Below, in pieces: positions 59,713 through 64,000 of a stretch of DNA of 64,000 nt. Below the pieces are notes generated by a model. That model saw only the letters and a list, made by a program, of their open reading frames with translations, was not told the DNA's origin and did not search any database. Position numbers and translations under genes: made by a program. How positions within the stretch are numbered: the first letter of the stretch is position 1; every line of letters begins with the position of its first letter. The DNA is from Achatina immaculata (lineage: Eukaryota > Mollusca > Gastropoda > Stylommatophora > Achatinidae), in the NCBI GenBank assembly GCA_009760885.1, contig CM019708.1, positions 19,339,189 through 19,403,188 of the forward strand, given 5' to 3'.

Positions 59713-61846
59713 AGCGAGCATAGTTGCTGGATGCGGTCTAGTCAAGCGAATATGGTTGCTGGACGCGGTCTAGTCAAGCGAGTATGGTGGCTGGGGAAAG
59801 AAGTCGCCTGGCCTTTTAGCCAAAACCTACAGAACCTGAAGGAAAGACTGAACTGGTGCTTTGTCCTAGTGCAGTCACTATCACGCAGCAGCTTCAGAAC
59901 CTAAAGAATTTTAAAAACTGTTTAACCTCTGTTTACCCATCCACGACGAACAAACCACAGGAACAGCAAAAATATACTATTTATTACCTTCACTTTACAT
60001 TTTATTTGCATAGTCTTCCTCGGCTCTTAAAAATACGATGTTGCCCCTGTAGTGACTAGAGCTGTGTTTTCATGTCACACCCATAAATTCACTTTTTCAT
60101 CAGCTTTTGTCTAGGAAGCCTGGGTTAGCTTCTACCCTCTGCAAAAGCTCTTCTGAGATGGCCACTTTATTCTCGTTCTTTTCTTTTGTAGAGGAACAAA
60201 GTCTGGAACAGCACGACTTTGGAAAAATTCTCTGATTTTCATTATTCTTCTGCATTCTAACAATCACTCTCCTTTGACGCCTATAAAGTTGTAAACTTGT
60301 TTAATTCTTTCATCGCTTTCGGTAGCCTAAGATCTCTGCCTCATCTTTCATTACATTGATTGAAGTTGTGCACACTACAAACTGCCCTTATAGCACGAGG
60401 TCCGACCCAGGGCATCTTCTCCGAATGTTTCAACATTAGACGTTTTCCTGCCGCTGTCTTTCCAGGCTGGAAACAACACTCCATAGACACGCGTTACTCT
60501 AAGACCACGTCCAGCTTTAAAAAAAATCGCTAGGATAAAGATAACCAGAAGTTCCTCACACCGCTATGAAATTTCGAAGGAAAAGAATTATTCAGTCAAA
60601 CCAGATGACAGTCAACATTCAGTTCTTGACATGGCCACATCACATCACGTCCATCGGCTGTTGCTTCACTCTGATCTGACTGACCAGTTTGGGTATTTGC
60701 TTTTTGACATTTTACCCAAAGCCTAATAATGACTAGGGGTTTTATTTTTTTACACACCAAACAGGCCCCGGGATCCACTCAGCCTCTAAAAATAAAGGTC
60801 ACGTAAGATAAAGGTAATCCTGTCACGCCTTAGAGGCACATAGGGATATAGTGTTAGTGCCCATATTTTCCTTGACCTGTCAGGCACACTAGAGGGTGAT
60901 TTGGTCAGTATCACGGCTGGCCGCCTTTCCTTCCCCAATTCCAGAAGAAGTCGGGTACCCATTTCTACAGCTGGGTGACTGGGGTGCCTCCGGCCGGATT
61001 CGAACCCCCGACCTTCGCCATGAGAGACCTGTGCACTAACCATTTCGCCAGTCTAAAAATAGGTACCAGAGAAATCTGGGAAGGTAAAAAAATGCAGCCA
61101 TGCGTGATACTGACCACATCACACTTTTATGTGCCTATGGCCTTGGAAATACAATCTTAATATCATACCCCCAATTTGTCTTATTGGCATGGAAACGAGG
61201 ATTTACCTTTTACTTAATGCTTAGTAACTCAGACAGACCAGAACTAAACGTGCTTTCCCAAGAAAAGCAAACAAATCTCACCTGAAATATGAGCAGGCAG
61301 TGAAATGTCTAATTGTTTTTTTTCTCTCACGTATGACTGGCAGGTGGAAAGTTAATTTCTTTTTCTTACTTGATGACTCTTGTATCTATCGTGGACCTGA
61401 TGACTCTTGTATATATCGTGGACCTGATGACTCTTGTATATATCGTGGACCTGATGACTCTTGTATCTATCGTGGACTTGATGACTCTTGTATCTGTCTT
61501 GGACCTGATGACTCTTGTATCTATCGTGTACCTGATGAATACTGTCTGATTCCATTCACTTCCTACATTAAATTAGCACTTCGGTCATGTTTTATTGCCC
61601 TAGCATTTCCAAAGTTCCTTTTTTTACATTCTGATGCTGAATGGCAATTTTTTCCTGCCTCATTGTTATTCTTTCTGTTATATTTTTTCATCCTTTAAAA
61701 CCCAGATTATGTCGCGTTTGTCTGCAATTTTGAGAATGGACCGTGTGGTCTGAATGTATCGGCTCCAGGTGACAGTACAGGCTGGAAAATCATGCAGACC
61801 AGATTATTTGGGAGACCTTTGTCCCTCAGAAAACAAGACACATCAG
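39479..61846 (+). CDS. Secreted two-Ig plus MAM protein, copy 2 (partial; 3' end off window, exon 4 not found)
   Basis: Exons recognised: 39479-39521, 44226-44343, 45443-45545, 48471-48580, 52986-53099, 56451-56589, 59573-59626, 61706-61846, matching exons 1, 2, 3, 5, 6, 7, 8 and 9 of the gene at 4706-29089. All are open, have AG/GT borders and keep the same phases. Lengths are identical except exon 3 (103 versus 112 nt). The product would be signal peptide, Ig1 (first part), Ig2 and MAM start. The Ig1 C-terminal exon is not recognisable between 45546 and 48470, and a direct exon 3-5 splice gives ATT TAG at once. Either exon 4 has diverged beyond recognition or this copy is damaged. The last two MAM exons were not seen up to 64000 and presumably lie downstream. 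Signal, Ig and MAM signatures are otherwise intact, suggesting recent selection. Confidence 0.72.
39508..39600. repeat. Triplicated 33-bp unit spanning the exon 1 donor of copy 2
   Basis: TTTAGTGACATTGGGTAATG, TTTAGTGACACTGGGTAATG and TATAGTGACACTGGGTGATG recur at 33- and about 30-base steps. Each carries a GT donor-like site. Confidence 0.8.
40090..42960. repeat. 35-bp minisatellite, about 82 copies, with 840-bp higher-order period
   Basis: Unit GAATAGTTTGTAGAAGACTA plus CATCCAGAACGTGGG. Variants differ mainly at GACTAC/GCCAAC/GCCAGC and GTGGGG/GTAGGG/GTAGAG. The pattern of variants repeats every 24 units: for example the AGCATCCAGAACGTAGGG then GTAGAG pair occurs near 40918, 41758 and 42597. 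In copy 2 intron 1. Minus-strand frames of 71-106 codons arise from the repeat. Confidence 0.95.
43250..43480 (+). mobile_element. RTE-like LINE 3' end, (GATAA)n family
   Basis: Reads TGRRKRGRPRETLKRTLLRE, then [20 protein letters not shown] and a stop, then GGATATAAGATATAAGATAA. Frame intact over 60 codons. Confidence 0.82.
43481..44225. other. Copy 2 intron 1, last part
   Basis: A GAAGAA-rich tract at 43840-43935 produces Lys/Arg/Glu-rich frames. Otherwise nothing recognised. Confidence 0.35.
44226..44343 (+). CDS. Copy 2 exon 2: first half of Ig-like domain 1
   Basis: Acceptor TTCACAG, donor GTGAGT, 118 nt. It encodes ARGDLKIFSNSYAESLDIIC and then LELIVSLAIV. The ARG-x-L-x-IF start, single cysteine and SL-x-IV end match copy 1 exon 2. 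Confidence 0.84.
44485..44755. repeat. 62-bp minisatellite, about four copies
   Basis: Unit AGTCATTCAGACGTAGATTC, then CACGGTGAACTAACTATCGG, then TTCCCCCAGTCACTCATGTCAC. Nearly perfect, 140 bases after copy 2 exon 2. Confidence 0.93.
44775..45075. repeat. Minisatellite of about 55 bp amplified from a LINE fragment
   Basis: Units read GTCTAATCTGTGTCTTGTAT, ATTTAGTTTGTGTGACAGGA, TTGTTT, about five times. The last unit continues into ATTTTTTATTGCAGCA. This is the LINE sequence seen once at 57100-57165, reversed (RPTILY, NIYKTQI). Confidence 0.8.
45443..45545 (+). CDS. Copy 2 exon 3: middle of Ig-like domain 1
   Basis: Acceptor AATTTCCAG, donor GTAAGG, 103 nt, phase 2 to 0. It encodes KYGQSVNTSASLNAVGVV and KNNFTEAAVSGHVGEIT. 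It is three codons shorter than copy 1 exon 3 and keeps NNFT and VSG.VG.I. Confidence 0.82.
45546..45830. other. Copy 2 intron 3, start
   Basis: No exon 4 candidate with the right phase and a Y-x-C codon pattern seen here, nor in the rest of the intron to 48470. Confidence 0.4.
45830..46560 (-). mobile_element. Non-LTR retrotransposon RNase H domain, interrupted
   Basis: The minus strand reads IYTDDSVIQNSRSCRGFVVY near 46500, EWTVVH and TDSQSMLRKTEDKLL on either side of a 20-bp repeat array, then WLYCPWHVGVHGNDVADRLA near 46100. These are the successive RNase H motifs. Same general class as 30121-30480. Confidence 0.78.
46205..46350. repeat. 20-bp minisatellite inside the RNase H sequence, seven copies
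   Basis: Unit GACGCTATGAACTACACAAT. The flanks belong to one retroelement coding sequence. Confidence 0.9.
46561..47020. other. Copy 2 intron 3, AT-rich
   Basis: 46858-46905 reads FTVLTQSLVAV-stop after CCCTCAG. It was considered as a relic of exon 4 but the match is too weak. Confidence 0.3.
47025..47320. repeat. 32-bp minisatellite, about nine copies
   Basis: Unit TCACATAAACATTTGTTGAT plus AAATGTTAGAGC. A further 58-bp motif (AGATACAAAGTAAAACTAAA...) is duplicated at 47400-47520. Confidence 0.9.
47605..48040 (-). mobile_element. RTE-like LINE 3' end, (GATAA)n family
   Basis: The minus strand contains RKRGRPHETLKRTFLRE, QQPVS, YVGHVMRRNNQ and TGLMTDQKKKM-like text in broken frames, matching 51870-52215. 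Confidence 0.72.
48065..48330. repeat. (GAATGGATG)n-like imperfect simple repeat
   Basis: Runs of GATGCATGGATGAATGTATG. Pro/Ser/His-rich minus frames are artefacts. Confidence 0.7.
48471..48580 (+). CDS. Copy 2 exon 5: start of Ig-like domain 2
   Basis: Acceptor GAAATCAG, donor GTACAG, 110 nt. It encodes LDPVFTTTPADIQEGL and then SLILECSMSNLAVHDVDE. It enters in phase 1, so an exon of 3n+1 length must precede it. Confidence 0.86.
48581..49100. other. Copy 2 intron 5, first part
   Basis: No feature recognised. Confidence 0.3.
49105..49918 (+). mobile_element. RTE-like LINE reverse transcriptase, partial
   Basis: A 205-codon open frame carries FIDYSKAFDCVQHQKLWEIM, GVRQGCILSPYLFNLYTENI and KYADDTVLLSTTQ, the RT palm motifs including the YADD active site, then the thumb start. 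A slip in a run of A near 49735 ends the frame, and the C-terminus stops at 49918 where an opposite-strand LINE end begins. No endonuclease domain remains. RTE/BovB-like by the order and wording of the motifs. Confidence 0.88.
49919..50245 (-). mobile_element. RTE-like LINE 3' end, (GATAA)n family
   Basis: Minus-strand motifs RTTTCLMGDQKKMDICRSCE and GLK...LEKLSENRKTWRTT match 51870-52215. Joined tail-first to the RT fragment at 49918. Confidence 0.72.
50246..50655. other. Copy 2 intron 5, no feature recognised
   Basis: Short frames only. Confidence 0.3.
50660..50900. repeat. 29-bp minisatellite, about eight copies
   Basis: Unit TCTGTGGATCAAAGATCTCT plus CTGTGCTCT. Cys/Ser-rich frames here are repeat artefacts. 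Confidence 0.93.
50901..51510. other. Copy 2 intron 5, no feature recognised
   Basis: A (GT)n-like stretch at 51020-51050. Confidence 0.3.
51515..51700 (-). mobile_element. LINE 3' end with (GA)n tail
   Basis: (CT)n at 51520-51575, then CAAGTCTTTACGGCTCACAG. The latter matches CAAGTCATTGCGGCTCATAG at 56683, so it is a second 3' end of that LINE family. Confidence 0.6.
51870..52215 (-). mobile_element. RTE-like LINE 3' end, (GATAA)n family
   Basis: The minus strand reads EQQPVSLVIRKRRWTYVGHM, RRERARPRETLKTTLLREAK and KTWRTTM, and the tail appears on + as CTTATCTTATATCTTATATC. Confidence 0.82.
52400..52492. repeat. (TA)n/(CA)n microsatellite
   Basis: ATATATATATATGTATACAC and similar. It may be the seam where the following LINE fragment inserted. 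Confidence 0.85.
52500..52790 (+). mobile_element. RTE-like LINE C-terminal fragment
   Basis: Reads RKYSEHIKRHENLEKTVLEG, GKGKRGRPR-stop, then AAGRLAYSREAYRRAIIEAK. Same family as 49105; it ends about 195 bases before copy 2 exon 6. Confidence 0.78.
52986..53099 (+). CDS. Copy 2 exon 6: middle of Ig-like domain 2
   Basis: Acceptor CTTTCAG, weak donor GTTTGT aligned with copy 1, 114 nt. It encodes VDRVDIYHVFNGVSHLLFSS and then NLTDSEW. Confidence 0.82.
53325..53625 (+). repeat. Dispersed repeat next to a trinucleotide tract (copy b), with poly-G
   Basis: Counterpart of 38585-38890. A G run of about 16 sits at 53503-53518. The (AGT)n tract follows at 53690. Confidence 0.6.
53690..54115. repeat. 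(AGT)n microsatellite, about 425 bp
   Basis: AGT units broken by AAT, TTAGT and CGT variants. Confidence 0.95.
54116..54880. other. Copy 2 intron 6, possible SINE relic
   Basis: 54480-54545 reads GAGCAGGTGTGTAGTGCATC and then GGGTAGTTCAAATCC, a tRNA-like A and B box pair. The rest shows nothing recognisable. Confidence 0.35.
54885..55975 (+). mobile_element. RTE-like LINE, RT palm to C-terminus, degenerate
   Basis: Reads YSKAFACVQHQKH, GVRQGCILSPYLFNLYTENI, RYADDTVLLSTTQK, then [41 protein letters not shown] and NREAYKSAVREAKF. Stops at several places. This is the longest copy of the family in the window, also present at 20690, 32700, 49105 and 52500. Confidence 0.85.
56110..56290 (-). mobile_element. 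RTE-like LINE fragment, (GA)n family
   Basis: Minus-strand RWLGHVFRMTDDSLPK and a GVRVHQRRHGEE-like read match 12411-12781 in diverged form. Confidence 0.65.
56335..56405 (-). mobile_element. SINE family 2 fragment
   Basis: GTAATCCCGTCATGCCTTAG and GTGTTAGTGCCCATATTTTC match 60810-60870. It ends about 45 bases before copy 2 exon 7. Confidence 0.7.
56451..56589 (+). CDS. Copy 2 exon 7: end of Ig-like domain 2
   Basis: Acceptor AATTTCAG, donor GTACGT, 139 nt. It encodes FQTFYYEVGKQYPTSKDAG and then TYQCDVTAS, keeping D-x-G-x-Y-x-C, and ends in NVTVS. A SINE fragment lies directly upstream in the intron. Confidence 0.89.
56675..57185 (-). mobile_element. RTE-like LINE C-terminal region
   Basis: The minus strand reads NIYKTQIRPTILYGSESWSL, FENRILRRKFGP, then LEWLRALGEGG and RPRHRWRGNLEEEELTALGV, ending NLACSYEPQ. 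Frameshifts split it. It is the source type of the 44775-45075 minisatellite. Confidence 0.8.
57540..58565 (-). mobile_element. RTE-like LINE, reverse transcriptase to 3' end, degenerate
   Basis: The minus strand reads LPKKPGTKECDDHRTIS, DEQFAFVEGKGTHNAIYAL, QGVRQGCVLSPDLF, NLRYADDTVLIAE, then jumps to [20 protein letters not shown] and ends [20 protein letters not shown] and [16 protein letters not shown] motifs are present in order with frameshifts and a deletion after YADD. Same family as 980-1215 and 27210-27710. Confidence 0.87.
58778..58965 (+). mobile_element. tRNA-derived SINE
   Basis: A-box-like AGTAGTGAAGTGGTTAATACAC and B-box-like GGCTGGATTCAAAC, followed by CAGGTGTAGAAATGGATACC, which parallels the body of family 2. 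Confidence 0.6.
58966..59572. other. Copy 2 intron 7, last part
   Basis: No gene or repeat recognised apart from the linker exon that follows. Confidence 0.3.
59573..59626 (+). CDS. Copy 2 exon 8: linker
   Basis: Acceptor CTCCATAG, donor GTAATA, 54 nt. It encodes TPTKQNIFDSICPQEGLQ, aligned without gaps to copy 1 exon 8. Confidence 0.85.
59668..59795. repeat. (TA)n run and short 32-bp tandem repeat
   Basis: (TA)n at 59668-59712, then GCGAGCATAGTTGCTGGATG-type units 2.5 times, beginning 40 bases after copy 2 exon 8. Confidence 0.8.
59796..60733. other. Copy 2 intron 8, no gene
   Basis: Nothing recognised on either strand. Confidence 0.3.
60734..61215 (+). mobile_element. SINE family 1, second copy, split by a nested SINE
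   Basis: The left part (60734-60794) matches the GGCCCCAGGGTCGACCCAGC region of 6815-7100. The right part (61052-61215) resumes with AGGTACCAGAGAAATCTGGG and ends in TTTACCTTTTAC. The tRNA head is missing. Confidence 0.75.
60795..61051 (-). mobile_element. SINE family 2, complete, nested in SINE family 1
   Basis: Read on the minus strand: the head has CTGGCGAAATGGTTAGTGCA (A box) and GGGGGTTCGAATCC (B box), then CACCCAGCTGTAGAAATGGG, a central body, and a GATTACCTTTATC tail. It is flanked by 10-bp target duplications TCTAAAAATA at 60785-60794 and 61052-61061. Confidence 0.85.
61370..61545. repeat. 27-bp minisatellite, about six copies
   Basis: Unit GATGACTCTTGTATCTATCG plus TGGACCT. Its length is a multiple of three, so the + frame reads DDSCIYRGP repeatedly. 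It sits in copy 2 intron 8, 160 bases before exon 9. Confidence 0.92.
61706..61846 (+). CDS. Copy 2 exon 9: start of MAM domain
   Basis: Acceptor AAACCCAG, donor GTAGGG, 141 nt. It encodes [18 protein letters not shown], then TGWKIMQTR and ends QDTS. Same length and phase as copy 1. This is the last exon of the gene visible in the window. Confidence 0.88.
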
Positions 61847-62340
61847 GTAGGGACGTTTATATCTGTCATATTCATTATACAATTCATTCAGAAACTGCAT
61901 TCTGTTTTGGAGAATACATTTGTATAAAAGTGACAAGTCTGCCATCTCTAGCTAAAGAATTATTAGTCTGAACTTTGAGCCCTGTTTAAAAGGTTGTCTA
62001 CGTGGAAGAGTATGTATCTTCTTTTGTTAACTTCCAAAGTAACTCGACAGAATAAAATTCAACAGAAAAACAGCTGTGTACACCTTGTAGAACTATTATT
62101 GTGGTTTATGTTGCAGTGAAAAAAGGAAGAATGATATAATTTGCACAGCACCTCTACAGATATTCCTATTTATTGATCTTTATTTTTAAAACGAAAGAGC
62201 TGCAGACTGCATGCGCTGCTAGTGATGAACGTGGTAATGGGAGTGATCATCGCAGAAAGAGCTAAAGAGTTATCATGAATTATGAATCAGTAAAAAAAAG
62301 AATGCTTTAAATAACTGAAAAATGATTTGTTTACTTTGGT
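61847..62340. other. Copy 2 intron 9, first part
   Basis: AT-rich with no match to MAM exon 10 of copy 1. Confidence 0.35.
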
Positions 62341-62880
62341 TTTCTTCTTTACCTTCTGTCAGTTTCATACACTCACTCATCAAGACATGGAGAAGGGTCG
62401 ACTTCATTAACCTCTTCGTCTTCAGAAGCTTTCCATGGGTGCCCTACAATTTTCCATCCACGTTCTTTTCCTGATTCGAGGAAAAAACGTTCTCTCCTGT
62501 GGGATCCAGATAGGCACAGACATTTCTATACCCTAGGTTTTCAATTATTTCTTGCACTGCATTGTGTCCTGTTCCAAGATTTACAGCAATTTCAGAAACT
62601 TGTTTAATGATGTCCTCAACCCTTTCCACGTTGCGTTCAGTGGAGGCAGTTTGAGGGCGACCGCTGCGAGGCATGTCTTGGATGCTCTTGTTTCCATCTT
62701 TGAAATCTTTCACCCACCTCTGAACACTGCTAGCACCCATACACACATCTCCATGAGCAAGTTGAAGTCTTTGGTGAATTTCAGCTTCGGGGATTTCCTC
62801 TTTAACGAGGAACTCAATAACAGCACGTTGACGAAACGAAACTTCAGCACCTACCTGCCATTTTGTTTATGCACCGCGTG
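62341..62880 (-). pseudogene. Mariner-like transposase, N-terminal half
   Basis: The minus strand reads SFRQRAVIEFLVKEEIPEAE, then ASSVQRWVKDFKDGNKSI and RSGRPQTASTERNVERVEDI, the paired HTH DNA-binding region and GRP linker of mariner transposases. After NLGYRNVCA the sequence no longer fits the family and no catalytic aspartates follow, so the element is deleted internally. Confidence 0.78.
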
Positions 62881-63480
62881 GTCACGTGACACATGATGGT
62901 GACGTCATGTGACCTCTACACGAAGTCCAAAGACTGCAGATTAAGGTGGTGCATGTTTTATGTTTTCTCTATCTATAAATTCTAATTTTTAAAAAAATTG
63001 TTCACGACTTTCGGTATGACCCTCGTACTTACATCTTATTTTTCTTAGCAAGTTGAGAAAATCTTATTCGATCTCCTTCAAAATAGTTCTTATTTGAATT
63101 GACACAAAGCTGCATAGGATGCTGTCAGCGTTATAAACAGTTCTGCAGATCTTTTTTTTAAAGACTGCTGAGGACCTCTGTTGTTTTTGCTTTCACACTC
63201 TCTGCTGACAACAAAAAAGGTTCCTTTAAGCACCAACTTGATCGCTGGGAATAGGTAGAAGTTACAGAGACCCAGGCGAATATGGTGGGTGCTCAAACAC
63301 AATGATGTTGTGAGTTTGCTAAGAACACCCTCACAGTCAACCTAACATCCCCTACTAACCTTCAGGCCCGGAGAATCCGTCCCCCGGTCCAGATGATTGA
63401 CTGAATAAAATAGCATTACTTACCGGACACAAAGGAGTTAACAAACAAAAGAACATACCACAAGACTGGTTGTCTGAAGT
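62881..63480. other. No feature recognised
   Basis: Possibly still intron 9 of copy 2. No exon-like match. Confidence 0.3.
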
Positions 63481-63489
63481 CAAATGAGG

Positions 63490-64000
63490 GGCATACAATA
63501 ATGGACAGAGATGAAATAATTGCAAAATGGAGTGAATGCATTAGCGAACTCTATGGGGACATTAGAAGCGATATAGATATACGAAATAACAATGAAGGGC
63601 CTCACATATTACAAGCAGAAATGGAAGAAGCCTTCAAACGCATGAAGAGCAACAAAGCACCAGGACCAGATAAAATCACCAAGGAAGAATTGGAAGTATT
63701 CTGAGAGAGTAATTACCAGATTGCTGAATGACATCTATAACAGTAATTATGTCCTATCAGACCTTTTGCAATCAATTTTCATTGCCCTACCAAAGAAACA
63801 AGGTGCAGTTGAATGTGAAGACCATCGAACCATTTGTCTCATGAGCCATGTTACCAAACTCCTACTTCGTATCGTTATGAGAAGAGTCAGGAGCAAAATA
63901 CTCGTAAAACCAGAAATCGCTGAAGAACAGTGCGGCTTCGTTGAAGGAAACGGTACAAGTAATGCCATATATATAAAAAGAACATTGATGGAAAGATCAA
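63490..64000 (+). mobile_element. RTE-like LINE, start of reverse transcriptase, runs off the window
   Basis: Reads EIIAKWSECISELYGD, AFKRMKSNKAPGPDKITKEE (the RT entry motif), then after a frameshift near 63702 FIALPKKQGAVECEDHRTIC, RRVRSKILVKPEIAEEQCGF and EGNGTSNAIY. It overlaps the same region as the minus-strand copy at 57540-58565, with stops absent over longer runs. Confidence 0.85.

Overview
The window is eukaryotic and repeat-rich: split genes with GT-AG introns, tRNA-derived SINEs, RTE-like LINE debris, Tc1/mariner remnants, and micro- and minisatellites that fill much of the introns. There is no sign of bacterial operons, rRNA or CRISPR. The style, together with the FREP-like immunoglobulin folds described below, suggests a mollusc, most likely a heterobranch gastropod. 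That assignment is inference from protein style, not something the sequence proves.

The main content is a head-to-tail pair of paralogous genes on the + strand. Copy 1 (4706-29089) can be assembled into a complete 11-exon gene whose intron phases all agree. It encodes a predicted 433-residue secreted protein: signal peptide, two divergent Ig-like domains, a short linker, and a C-terminal MAM domain ending in a stop codon. Copy 2 starts at 39479 and has matching exons 1, 2, 3, 5, 6, 7, 8 and 9, with the same phases and nearly always the same exon lengths. Its exon 4 could not be found, and exons 10-11 should lie beyond base 64000. Both copies have a TATAAAT box about 90-100 bases before the ATG. 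The layout (signal peptide, IgSF1, IgSF2, linker, C-terminal recognition domain) resembles the fibrinogen-related proteins (FREPs) of snail immunity, with a MAM domain in place of fibrinogen. This is the best candidate for an interesting, possibly undescribed system.

Layout: 1-4.5 kb holds LINE 3' ends, a tandemly duplicated block of about 950 bp, and a possible RTE 5' region. 4.7-29.1 kb is copy 1, with introns carrying 35-bp (partly inverted), 22-bp, 44-bp, 37-bp and 40-bp minisatellites plus LINE and SINE pieces. 29.1-39.4 kb is intergenic, with an RNase H LINE fragment, a decayed Tc1-like transposon, and TAC-rich, 29-bp and 51-bp arrays. 39.4-61.9 kb is copy 2; its first intron holds about 2.9 kb of 35-bp repeats with a superimposed 840-bp higher-order period. 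62-64 kb holds a mariner fragment and the start of another LINE reverse transcriptase.

Most other open frames are LINE fragments, readings of simple repeats, or chance.
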